In this document: positions 1 through 6,228 of the stretch, piece by piece
How positions within the stretch are numbered: the first letter of the stretch is position 1
How the letters are laid out: each line of letters opens with the position of its first letter
DNA from: Halovivax sp.
GTDB lineage: Archaea > Halobacteriota > Halobacteria > Halobacteriales > Natrialbaceae
NCBI GenBank assembly: GCA_007135505.1
Contig: SLIS01000472.1
Coordinates: 1 to 14,978 of the forward strand
Direction of reading: 5' to 3'
Length of the DNA: 14,978 nucleotides
Notes under the pieces: model-generated
Database searches by the model: none
What the model was told of the DNA's origin: nothing
The model's input: the letters and a program-made list of their open reading frames with translations, nothing else
Position numbers and translations under genes: made by a program

Positions 1-1
1 C

Positions 2-643
2 CGCGTGCTGGTCGTGGCCGGCTATAACGACGTCTACGACGTCGATTCGGTTCTCGCCGCCGCCGATCGATTCGGCGATCGGCTGGCAGGCGTCTGCTTC
101 AACGCCGTCGGATCCGCCTCGCCGTCGCCGCTCGAGACGGACGGCGTCTCGTTCCTCGAGTCGCGGGGAATCCCGGTCTTCGGTATCATTCCCCGGGACG
201 AGACGCTGGCGGGCGTCACGGTCGAGGAACTCGCCGCGGAACTCGGTGGCGAACTGCTCGTCGAAGCGGGTGCCGACCGGACCGTCGAACGATTCAGCGT
301 CGGGGCGATGGGGGCCGACAGCGCACTCAGGCACTTCCGTCGAATACGGAACGCGGCCGTGGTCACCGGCGGGGATCGTTCAGAGATCCAGACGGCCGCG
401 ATCGAGGCGCCCGGAATCTCCTGTCTCATTCTCTCCGGCGGGCACCGCCCGTCCGGCGCCGTGCTGGGAGCGGCTGCCGAGGAGTCGGTGCCGGTCGTGG
501 CCGTCCACACCGACACGCTCACGGCCGTCGAGCGCGCAGAGGACGTCGTCAGTACTGGTCGAACGCAGAGCGAGGCGACCGTCGAACGGATGCACGGGTT
601 GCTCGCGGAGCACGTCGATACCGATCGACTACTTGACCGATGA
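2..643 (+). CDS. BioD-like / DRTGG-domain protein, phosphotransacetylase-family regulatory type (5' partial)
   Basis: The reading frame is open at the left edge, so the N-terminus lies outside the window. About 213 residues are visible. The first part, from VLVVAGYNDVYDVDSVL, looks like the second half of a dethiobiotin-synthetase-like P-loop domain; its Walker A would be in the missing part. The second half matches a DRTGG domain: a VGAMGADSALRHFRR stretch is followed by NAAVVTGGDRSEIQ and then GISCLILSGG. Known from the family: this pair of domains forms the N-terminal, non-catalytic part of long phosphotransacetylases (COG0857). Haloarchaea carry it as a stand-alone protein of roughly 350 residues, often near ADP-forming acetyl-CoA synthetase. 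No transacetylase catalytic domain follows here, because the frame stops at 641-643. A role in sensing nucleotides or acyl-CoA metabolism is inference only. The family assignment is fairly secure; the function is not. Confidence 0.8.
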   Translation, partial: RVLVVAGYNDVYDVDSVLAAADRFGDRLAGVCFNAVGSASPSPLETDGVSFLESRGIPVFGIIPRDETLAGVTVEELAAELGGELLVEAGADRTVERFSVGAMGADSALRHFRRIRNAAVVTGGDRSEIQTAAIEAPGISCLILSGGHRPSGAVLGAAAEESVPVVAVHTDTLTAVERAEDVVSTGRTQSEATVERMHGLLAEHVDTDRLLDR

Positions 644-670
644 GAGCGTTCAACTCGACCGCCGCAGCGG

Positions 671-681
671 TGTAAAGATTC
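671..681 (+). promoter_or_regulatory. candidate TATA element for the Lrp-TRASH gene
   Basis: A TGTAAAGATTC stretch stands out in GC-rich surroundings and is centred about 30 nt before the ATG at 708. No Shine-Dalgarno is present between it and the ATG. The spacing fits an archaeal TATA box driving a leaderless transcript. This rests on position and AT content only. Confidence 0.4.
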
Positions 682-707
682 ATTCCCCCGGCACCGTACG
701 TTCACGT

Positions 708-1304
708 ATGCGAACGCTGGACGAAACCGATCTCGAGATCTTGCGATTGCTCGTGGCCGATGCGCGGCGCCCATTTCGAGAGATTGCGGACAAGGTCGGA
801 CTGTCGCCGCCGGCGGTCTCCGATCGGATCGATCGACTCGAAGAACAGGGGATCATTCGCGGGTTTACGGTCGACGTCGACCGACGAAAACTCAAGAACC
901 GCATTCCAGTGCTCATCACCCTCGAGGCGGAGCCAGGCGAGGTCGATCGAATCTACCGGTCGGTTCGGGACCTCGATGCCGTCGAACACGTGTTCAAGCA
1001 ATTCGACGGAACCGTTCGAGCCCACGCGAACGCACCGGAGCGAAACGTCGACGGCTGGCTCACCGACGCACTGGACCTGGACGGCGTCAGGCGACGGGAC
1101 GTCGCACTCCTGTCGGACGTCGATTGGTCGGTCGCGGTCTCGGCGGCGGACTTCGCGCTCACCTGCCCGGTCTGTGAGACCGAGGTGACCGGCTCCGGCG
1201 AGACGGCTCGGATCGGCGGCGAGGTCACGGTCTTTTGCTGTCCCACGTGCAAGGAGGAGTACGCCGCCGAGTACGAGCGACACAGTCAACGGGCGAACGA
1301 GTGA
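708..1304 (+). CDS. Lrp/AsnC-family transcriptional regulator with C-terminal TRASH-like metal-binding domain
   Basis: A 198-residue protein. Residues 1-52 are an AsnC-type winged helix-turn-helix (LDETDLEILRLL, then FREIADKVGLSPPAVSDRI). Residues about 60-145 resemble the Lrp ligand/oligomerisation region in degenerate form. The C-terminus carries C153-x2-C156 and then C177, C178 and C181, the pattern of a TRASH-like treble-clef metal site. Known: haloarchaeal Lrp-TRASH proteins have been linked to copper and other metal responses and are often encoded next to a copper P-type ATPase. No such pump is in this window; the next gene downstream is an ABC transporter ATPase 204 nt away. The ATG at 708 was chosen because the Lrp fold begins there and a TATA-like element sits about 30 nt upstream. 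Metal sensing through the cysteines is inferred; the regulated target is unknown. Confidence 0.88.
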   Translation: MRTLDETDLEILRLLVADARRPFREIADKVGLSPPAVSDRIDRLEEQGIIRGFTVDVDRRKLKNRIPVLITLEAEPGEVDRIYRSVRDLDAVEHVFKQFDGTVRAHANAPERNVDGWLTDALDLDGVRRRDVALLSDVDWSVAVSAADFALTCPVCETEVTGSGETARIGGEVTVFCCPTCKEEYAAEYERHSQRANE

Positions 1305-1470
1305 GCGGCGTTCGAGCGGGCACCGTCGGCCCGACTCGGTGTCGTGTTATTATCGCGCCTCGTGTCGACAATCGTGTCCTGACCTTCGAGGACACAGCAA
1401 ATTCGAAACTGCAGCTAATAGCGTCCGTAGTCTGCGGGTGACTCGTTCGGCGGGAGTCGTCACGTGCCAC

Positions 1471-1480
1471 TATCGTTATG
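1471..1480 (+). promoter_or_regulatory. weak TATA-like element upstream of the ABC transporter operon
   Basis: TATCGTTATG lies about 29-38 nt before the ATG at 1509, in the right range for a haloarchaeal TATA box with a short or absent leader. A GGGTGAGA stretch at 1487-1494 is too far from the ATG for normal Shine-Dalgarno use. The match is weak. Confidence 0.28.
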
Positions 1481-1508
1481 TCGGTCGGGTGAGAACCGAA
1501 ACCGACTG

Positions 1509-2249
1509 ATGGCCGAGGTACGGGTACGTAATCTGACGAAGTCGTTCGCCGGTGTCGAGGCCGTTTCCGGGATGAGCTTCGACGTCTCGGCGGGGGAACT
1601 GTACGGCTTTCTGGGACCGAACGGCGCCGGAAAGACGACGACGATTCGCATGTTGACGGGGCAACTCCGACCGGATGGCGGTTCCATCGAGGTGGACGGT
1701 ACGGATCCGTCGGCCGACCCGATCGAGACCCGTCGTCGCGTCGGAATCTTGCCCGAGGACGGCATGCCGCCGAGTTTCTTCACGCCACGGGAGTACTTCC
1801 GGTACGTCGCTCGCGTCCGTGGACTGGAGACGTCCGTGGTCGAAGAGCGGGCCGAACGACTCGCGGAACGCCTCGGGCTCACTGGCCGCCTCGACACGGT
1901 CCACACCGACCTCTCCCGGGGCCAGCAACAGAAGGTGATGATCGTACAGGCTTTCCTGCACGAGCCGGACGTCGTATTCATCGACGAGCCGTTGGCGAAC
2001 CTCGATCCACTCGTCCAGGAGCAGGTTAAGGCCCACCTCGAATCGTACGTTTCGGCGGGTAACACCGTCTTCGCCTCCACGCACAACATCGACGTCGCCG
2101 AGGAGCTGTGTACCCGCGTCGGCATCGTCGCGGACGGCGAAATCGTCGCCGAGCGAACCCTCGAGGACGCGACCGAGCCGTTGCTCGAAGTCTTTCTCTC
2201 GACGGTGTCAGCCGCCCAGCCACGCGACGTTCCCGAACCGAACCGATGA
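1509..2249 (+). CDS. ABC transporter ATP-binding protein
   Basis: A 246-residue cytoplasmic ABC ATPase of the ABC-2/NatA-like exporter type. Visible motifs: Walker A GPNGAGKT at 36-43; VGILPED at 78-84 in the Q-loop position, with Glu where many ABC proteins have Gln; signature LSRGQQQKV at 135-143; Walker B VVFIDEP at 155-161; D-loop LANLDP; switch His192 in STHNID. The frame is open upstream to 1464. The ATG at 1509 gives the usual N-terminus (AEVRVRNLTKSF), with the first beta strand immediately after the start. Its stop overlaps the start of the permease gene by four bases (ATGA), so the two are translationally coupled and surely form one transporter. The sequence does not reveal the substrate. 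Single-domain ATPases of this class mostly drive export. Confidence 0.95.
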   Translation: MAEVRVRNLTKSFAGVEAVSGMSFDVSAGELYGFLGPNGAGKTTTIRMLTGQLRPDGGSIEVDGTDPSADPIETRRRVGILPEDGMPPSFFTPREYFRYVARVRGLETSVVEERAERLAERLGLTGRLDTVHTDLSRGQQQKVMIVQAFLHEPDVVFIDEPLANLDPLVQEQVKAHLESYVSAGNTVFASTHNIDVAEELCTRVGIVADGEIVAERTLEDATEPLLEVFLSTVSAAQPRDVPEPNR

Positions 2250-3796
2250 CGGGAGACGAGAAACGCACTGGTTCTTCTGGATCGGGGGATCTGATGGACT
2301 CCGAATCGAGGGACGACCCGGCGATCCGTGGGTCGGGCCCGACAGCCCGGACTCACCGGCCGTCGCAGCCGTCACAGGTTTGGACGATCGCAACGGCACT
2401 GGCTCGTGAGGAGTGGCGACTCCACGCGCGTCTCTTCGGCGGGCGGCGGTTCCTGGCGATACCGGTCGTCCTCGGCGCCTTCGCGATCGGCACGGCTCTC
2501 GCGCTCACGGAGACGGGCACGTCGGCCGGCGGGGTCGTTCTCGGGCTACACGTTTTTGCCGTCGGTTTCGGGCTGTACGCGGGAACGGCTGGCTTCGCGG
2601 GCTCGGACATGATCGAGGACGTCTTCGGTCCGCACAGCTTTCTGCTGGGGACGACACCGTCGCTACCGGTCTCCCGTCGGCTGTTTCTGGGCCTGTTCCT
2701 GCTGAAGGATGCCGTCGTCTACGGCCTGTTCTTCGTCGGACCGATGGCGTTCGCGTTCGTCGGACTCGAGGGTCTCTCGAGCGGAACGGCCGGCGTGGTC
2801 GCCGTCCAGTGGCTCTCGCTGTGGCTCGCCTTCGTCTTCGGCATGGTCGTCACCGTGGGTGCAATTTCCATGAGCACTCGTGGGGTTCACTCGTGGGCGT
2901 TCGCTCTCGTCGTCGGACTGATCGGGCTCGGGCTCTGGACGACTGGCTCCCTGCTCGACGCCGTCGCTTTCGTGACGACGGGATCGTCTCCGATCGCGGC
3001 GGGAGGACTCGCACTCGTCACGATCGTGATGGGTGTGCTTTCACTCGCCGTCTACAACCCGGAGCACTCGCCACCGGCCCGGACGACGCCCGGTCGATAC
3101 GATCGACTCCGAACGATCCTCCCCGGTGCGGATCCACTCGTCGCCAAGTCGATTCTCGACCTCGGGCGGAGTAGTGGCGGCTACGCGAAACCGTTCGTCT
3201 CAACCGGCATCTTGCTCGTCTTGGTCGGGGGGCTCGTCGCGGTCGTCGAATCGATTACGGGCGTGGCACCCGCTCCAGGGATCTTCTTCGGTGCCGTTCT
3301 CGGGCTCGGTGCCTTCACGACGTACAACTGGCTCACCCAGTTCGACGACGTCGACGCCTACCGGATCCACCCGATCTCGGTCGCCGACCTCTTCGAGGCG
3401 AAGCGGCTGTCGTTCGTCCTCGTCGGTGCCCCGACACTCGGACTGCCCTACACGGTTGCCGTCGTCTGGTTCGACGCGACGCTGCTCGACGCGATCGCCG
3501 GCGCGGCCGTGCTGGCCGGCTACTCACTGTACTACTACGGCCTCACCGTCACCCTCGCCGGCTTCGCTCCAAACGAATTTCTCTTCGACGGGCTTCGGTT
3601 CGGTGCGTTTGGGGCCGGCGTCGCGCTCGTCCTCCTCCCGACACTCGTCTGTGCGTTCGTCCTCGTCTCGCCTGGTCGATTCCTCACCGGAATGCTCGTC
3701 GTGGGTAGCCTCGCGCTGGCCGTCGTCGGCGTCGCTCTCACGCGGCTGGCAGCGGACTACTGGGGTGACCGGTACCTGGACGGGACGGTCAGATGA
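2246..3796 (+). CDS. ABC transporter permease, ABC-2-like, about 12 membrane segments
   Basis: A 516-residue integral membrane protein. Residues 1-45 are hydrophilic and low in complexity. After a short amphipathic stretch (IATALAREEWRLHARLF), about twelve hydrophobic segments follow, from FLAIPVVLGAFAIGTALAL near residue 69 to MLVVGSLALAVVGVALT near the C-terminus. There is a cytoplasmic loop around NPEHSPPARTTPGRYDRLR, between two sets of roughly six segments. This looks like a fused or long ABC-2-type permease that would pair with the preceding ATPase. The start at 2246 overlaps the ATPase stop (ATGA). An in-frame ATG at 2294 (residue 17) is a possible alternative, since the first 45 residues carry no recognisable domain. 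The transported substrate cannot be read from the sequence. The nearby Lrp-TRASH regulator makes metals or amino acids conceivable, but this is speculation. Confidence 0.88.
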   Translation: MTGDEKRTGSSGSGDLMDSESRDDPAIRGSGPTARTHRPSQPSQVWTIATALAREEWRLHARLFGGRRFLAIPVVLGAFAIGTALALTETGTSAGGVVLGLHVFAVGFGLYAGTAGFAGSDMIEDVFGPHSFLLGTTPSLPVSRRLFLGLFLLKDAVVYGLFFVGPMAFAFVGLEGLSSGTAGVVAVQWLSLWLAFVFGMVVTVGAISMSTRGVHSWAFALVVGLIGLGLWTTGSLLDAVAFVTTGSSPIAAGGLALVTIVMGVLSLAVYNPEHSPPARTTPGRYDRLRTILPGADPLVAKSILDLGRSSGGYAKPFVSTGILLVLVGGLVAVVESITGVAPAPGIFFGAVLGLGAFTTYNWLTQFDDVDAYRIHPISVADLFEAKRLSFVLVGAPTLGLPYTVAVVWFDATLLDAIAGAAVLAGYSLYYYGLTVTLAGFAPNEFLFDGLRFGAFGAGVALVLLPTLVCAFVLVSPGRFLTGMLVVGSLALAVVGVALTRLAADYWGDRYLDGTVR

Positions 3797-3995
3797 ATTC
3801 GACGTCCGTTTCACCCCTGGAACAAACTATCCTGGGTCGCTTCCAGCCGAGCCGTCGCCCATCGACCGGCATCACGAAGTCGGCAGCCCGAGGCGGATCC
3901 AACCACGAATGAACGAGTGATACGCGGCTCCGGTCCCAGGGTTTCCGGCGTTCCGTCGGCGAATTTGCGCTCAGCGCCGAATTCAACTACCTCAA

Positions 3996-4007
3996 AATTT
4001 ATTATTT
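3996..4007 (+). promoter_or_regulatory. TATA-box promoter of the MTH865-like gene
   Basis: AATTTATTATTT within a longer AT run (3992-4009) is the most AT-rich spot in the window. It is centred about 29 nt before the ATG at 4031. This matches the haloarchaeal TATA consensus and its spacing for a leaderless or very short-leader transcript, and suggests a well expressed gene. Confidence 0.65.
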
Positions 4008-4030
4008 ATGCGAAAGAAGGGGCCGTTGCA

Positions 4031-4285
4031 ATGGCAGACGAAGCCGAACTCAGAGAGCAGTTTACCGAGGCGTTCGAAGGCGCTGACTACCCCGTCTCCA
4101 GTCCGATGGATCTCGTTCCGGCCCTCCCCAACGGCCCGGCCACCCGTTTCGAATCCGGCGACTTTTCGATGACTGCGATGGAGCTCAACTCGAAAACTGC
4201 CGGACAGGCCGACTTCCCCTACGAGTCCGTCGACGGACTGGTCGACGATCTCATCCAGGGGCTGAAGGACGACGACCACCTGTAA
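4031..4285 (+). CDS. MTH865-family small protein
   Basis: An 84-residue acidic soluble protein (MADEAELREQFTEAFEGADY at the start). The layout matches the MTH865-like family (Pfam PF07747). There is an N-terminal helix, then PVSSPMDLVPALPNGPATRF and the GDFSMTAMEL segment. A short C-terminal helical part, VDGLVDDLIQGLKDDD, closes the protein. Known: the family takes its name from a Methanothermobacter protein with a solved structure; its function is not established. The ATG at 4031 is favoured because it places the strong TATA element about 29 nt upstream, and the family sequence begins there. It stands alone, 234 nt after the permease gene, with its own promoter, and is convergent with the zinc-ribbon gene at 4507-4653. 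Family identity is fairly secure; no molecular role can be stated. Confidence 0.88.
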   Translation: MADEAELREQFTEAFEGADYPVSSPMDLVPALPNGPATRFESGDFSMTAMELNSKTAGQADFPYESVDGLVDDLIQGLKDDDHL

Positions 4286-4506
4286 CGCCGTGACACCACG
4301 GGAGGTGAGAACAGTGCGGTAGCGACGACTCGGCGAGGAATGGCACGACCGTCACGACGCGGCTCGACAAACCGGCGGTCCGACCGGTCACCTGGTCTCA
4401 GTTCCTGGCGGTTCCTGTCGACATGTAACTAGTGCATCGTTCTACGGACCGGGCTAGACGTAGTTCACGAGCCAGCGGTGGTCGGGTACGACCGCGTGTG
4501 CTGTGG

Positions 4507-4653
4507 TTACTGTGTGGAGTGCGTGACGATGTCCGAACTCCCGCAGGCCGGACAGTCGGTCCGTACGGTGTCGACGGTGGTTCCGCATCGGCGACACTCG
4601 TGGACTGCGTTGCCATCCCCCCGGAAGAGGAACGACGTTACGGTATCGATCAT
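4507..4653 (-). CDS. 48-residue zinc-ribbon microprotein
   Basis: On the minus strand, ATG at 4653 opens a 48-codon frame closed by TAA at 4507-4509. It reads MIDTVTSFLFRGDGNAVHEC and continues with a paired-cysteine ribbon: C20-x2-C23 (CRRCG) and C34-x2-C37 (CPACG), ending SSDIVTHSTQ. The C-x2-CG, 10-residue spacer, C-x2-CG pattern is a typical zinc ribbon. Very small proteins of this design are common in haloarchaea, including the DUF7129-like putative zinc-binding proteins. An in-frame stop lies eight codons upstream with no other start between, which fixes the start. Composition outside the ribbon is ordinary for a haloarchaeal soluble protein. Its partner or nucleic-acid target is unknown; the neighbouring rpa operon is divergent from it. 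The reading is well supported by the cysteine pattern; the exact family name is less sure. Confidence 0.82.
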   Translation of the reverse strand: MIDTVTSFLFRGDGNAVHECRRCGTTVDTVRTDCPACGSSDIVTHSTQ

Positions 4654-4910
4654 CCCATTCCCCGTCCCACCGTGTCACGTCCACAACGATGAATCTTTCC
4701 GGATTATTCGTGATGGGACAAGACAAAGTTCCGAGGACGTATCACTCAGTGGAAATTGTATATTGAAGTCCAACGCCGTCGTTCCGTCCAATTCCCATCG
4801 GTAGCAGCTGCTCCAACTGACTGAAAGGTCGCACACTCCCCATTCGCTGATTTCGACCCGACAGCACTCGTTGGGCTGCCCGTTCGATGCTACGAGTCCA
4901 ACTACTTTCA

Positions 4911-4922
4911 CCCGGATCCGGG
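4911..4922. repeat. perfect 12-bp palindrome CCCGGATCCGGG upstream of rpa
   Basis: CCCGGATCCGGG equals its own reverse complement over all 12 bases. It lies 35-46 nt before the ATG at 4957, directly upstream of the presumed TATA position, and it shares its last three bases with the next inverted repeat. The location is typical of an operator or BRE-overlapping site; no binding protein can be named. Confidence 0.6.
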
Positions 4923-4938
4923 AACGTTTTTGGTTCCC
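4920..4938. promoter_or_regulatory. inverted repeat GGGAAC-N7-GTTCCC overlapping the presumed rpa TATA region
   Basis: Six-base perfect arms (4920-4925 and 4933-4938) enclose GTTTTTG. The T-rich spacer is centred about 28 nt before the rpa ATG, where a TATA box would be expected for a leaderless transcript. A protein bound to the arms would compete with TBP, so an operator for regulation of the rpa operon is a reasonable inference. The TATA match itself is poor, so the assignment is tentative. Confidence 0.4.
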
Positions 4939-4956
4939 CTGTACGAAGTGTTGGTA

Positions 4957-6228
4957 ATGGATCTAGACACTCATGCCGAGGAACTCGCCTCCGACCTCGG
5001 TGTCGACAACGAGGAGGTCAAATCCGACCTGGCGAACCTGGTGGAGTACAGCGTCCCCATCGACGAAGCGAAGCAGAGCCTGCGCCGGAAGTACGGCGAT
5101 GGTGACGGTGGTTCGAGCGGCCCGACGACGAAGTCGATCGGCGACATTTCACCCGACACGGGCAGCGTCACCGTAACGGCCGTCGTACTCACTGCCGGCG
5201 AGCGCTCGATCCGGTACCAGGGTGACGATCACGTCATCGTCGAGGGCGAACTCGCGGACGAAACGGGTGTCATCGACTACACGGCCTGGGAGGACTTCGG
5301 CCTCGAACCGGGCCAGACGATCACGGTCGGGAACGCCGGAGTACGAGAGTGGGATGGACAACCGGAACTCAACCTCGGCGAGCACTCGTCGATCGCCGTC
5401 GAATCAGACGATCTCGAGGTTCCCTACGAAGTGGGCGGGGAGTCGACGCTCACTGACCTCGAGACCGGGGACCGGGCGGTTACGGCCGAGGTCACTGTTC
5501 TCGAGTGTGAGCGGCGGACGATCGACGGCCGAGACGGTGAAACGGAGATCCTCAGTGGCGTCCTGGGCGACGAGAGCGGGCGGTTGCCGTTTACTTGCTG
5601 GGATCCACAGCCCGAAATCGAAGTCGACGAAGCCGTCAAACTCGAGAACGTCTACGTCAGAGAGTTCCGTGGCGTCCCCGAAGTGAATATTTCGGAGTTC
5701 TCGAGCGTCGAGGCGCTCGATACCGAGATCGACGTCGGAACCGACGCGCCGACGATGAGCGTCGGCGAGGCCGTCGCGAGTGGCGGCGTCTACGACGTCG
5801 AACTGACCGGAAACCTCATCCAAGTGCGCGACGGCTCCGGGCTCATCCAGCGGTGTCCGGAGTGTCACCGGGTGATCCAGAAGAACCAGTGTCGAACGCA
5901 CGGGGAGGTCGACGGCGTGGACGACCTTCGCGTAAAGGCGATTCTCGACGACGGCACCGGCACTGTCACCGTCGTGCTCGATGACGAACTCACCGAGACG
6001 GTCTACGGGGGCGACATCGACGACGCGCGGGAGGAAGCCCGCGACGCGATGGACCAGGAAGCCGTCGCTGAGACGATACGCGAGCGAATCGTCGGGCGCG
6101 AGTACCGCGTCCGGGGCCATCTCTCGGTCGACGAGTACGGCGCCAACCTAGACGCGACCTCGTTCGCGGAGAGTGAGGACGATCCGGGTGAACGGGCGAG
6201 CGCCTTCCTGGCGGAGGTGGACGCATGA
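4957..6228 (+). CDS. rpa1: replication protein A (RPA) single-stranded-DNA-binding protein, RPA1/RpaA1 type
   Basis: A 423-residue ssDNA-binding protein for replication, repair and recombination. Residues 1-48 form a helical N-terminal part (ELASDLGVDNEEVKSDLANL). Three OB-fold regions follow: about 62-150 (TGVIDYTAWEDF within it), about 165-255 (SGRLPFTCWDPQPEI) and about 276-405. The third contains a zinc finger with C300-x2-C303-x8-C312-x2-H315 (CPECHRVIQKNQCRTH). Length and the three-OB-plus-zinc layout fit the haloarchaeal RPA found in operon with a COG3390 partner and a phosphoesterase, called rpa1 or rpaA1 in Haloferax volcanii. The frame is open to a TTG at 4930, but ATG 4957 gives the family N-terminus (MDLDTHAEEL). 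The stop overlaps the start of the partner gene. The RPA1-versus-RPA3 choice rests on length and on the adjacent rpe; otherwise the call is firm. Confidence 0.93.
   Translation: MDLDTHAEELASDLGVDNEEVKSDLANLVEYSVPIDEAKQSLRRKYGDGDGGSSGPTTKSIGDISPDTGSVTVTAVVLTAGERSIRYQGDDHVIVEGELADETGVIDYTAWEDFGLEPGQTITVGNAGVREWDGQPELNLGEHSSIAVESDDLEVPYEVGGESTLTDLETGDRAVTAEVTVLECERRTIDGRDGETEILSGVLGDESGRLPFTCWDPQPEIEVDEAVKLENVYVREFRGVPEVNISEFSSVEALDTEIDVGTDAPTMSVGEAVASGGVYDVELTGNLIQVRDGSGLIQRCPECHRVIQKNQCRTHGEVDGVDDLRVKAILDDGTGTVTVVLDDELTETVYGGDIDDAREEARDAMDQEAVAETIRERIVGREYRVRGHLSVDEYGANLDATSFAESEDDPGERASAFLAEVDA
6213..6219 (+). promoter_or_regulatory. strong Shine-Dalgarno GGAGGTG for rpap
   Basis: GGAGGTG ends five bases before the ATG at 6225. 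It is complementary to the archaeal 16S rRNA 3' end, whose consensus complement is GGAGGTGATC. It lies inside the last codons of the rpa gene. It supports efficient internal translation of rpap from the shared mRNA and confirms that start codon. Confidence 0.7.

Larger units (their letters stand above)
4654..4956. other. divergent spacer between the zinc-ribbon gene and the rpa operon
   Basis: These 303 bases separate two divergent genes. By direct count, 56 of the 120 bases 4681-4800 are G or C (about 47%), clearly below the flanking genes. The stretch includes AAATTGTATATTGAAG near 4753-4768, which is TATA-like but far from either start. A frame open on the minus strand from a GTG at 4911 to 4675 encodes 78 residues with several cysteines (NECCRVEIS, SWSSCYRWE), but its third codon positions lack the usual G/C bias. 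I do not call it a gene. The right end holds two palindromic elements listed separately. Confidence 0.6.

Noticed and set aside
699..716. Inverted repeat CGTTC-N8-GAACG across the Lrp-TRASH start codon
   Set aside because: The arms are only five bases and include coding sequence. It could be an autoregulatory site but is within chance expectation.
1305..1508. Small gene between the Lrp-TRASH regulator and the ABC ATPase
   Set aside because: Frames here are short and lack domain or codon-bias support. AT-rich spots such as GTTATTAT near 1344 do not lead to a plausible start.
2108..2245. N-terminal extension of the permease frame
   Set aside because: The extra 46 residues are Arg-rich and lie wholly within the ATPase gene. 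The ATG at 2246 overlapping the ATPase stop is a far better start.
3033..3920. 295-codon plus-strand frame overlapping the permease
   Set aside because: It is Ser/Arg/Pro-rich and in a shifted frame. The membrane-protein frame has clear hydrophobic periodicity and a proper start overlap with the ATPase gene.
4286..4506. Possible tRNA or small RNA in the spacer after the MTH865-like gene
   Set aside because: I found no T-arm GTTCGA-like motif, no acceptor stem pairing and no stable long hairpin by eye. It appears to be plain convergent spacer.
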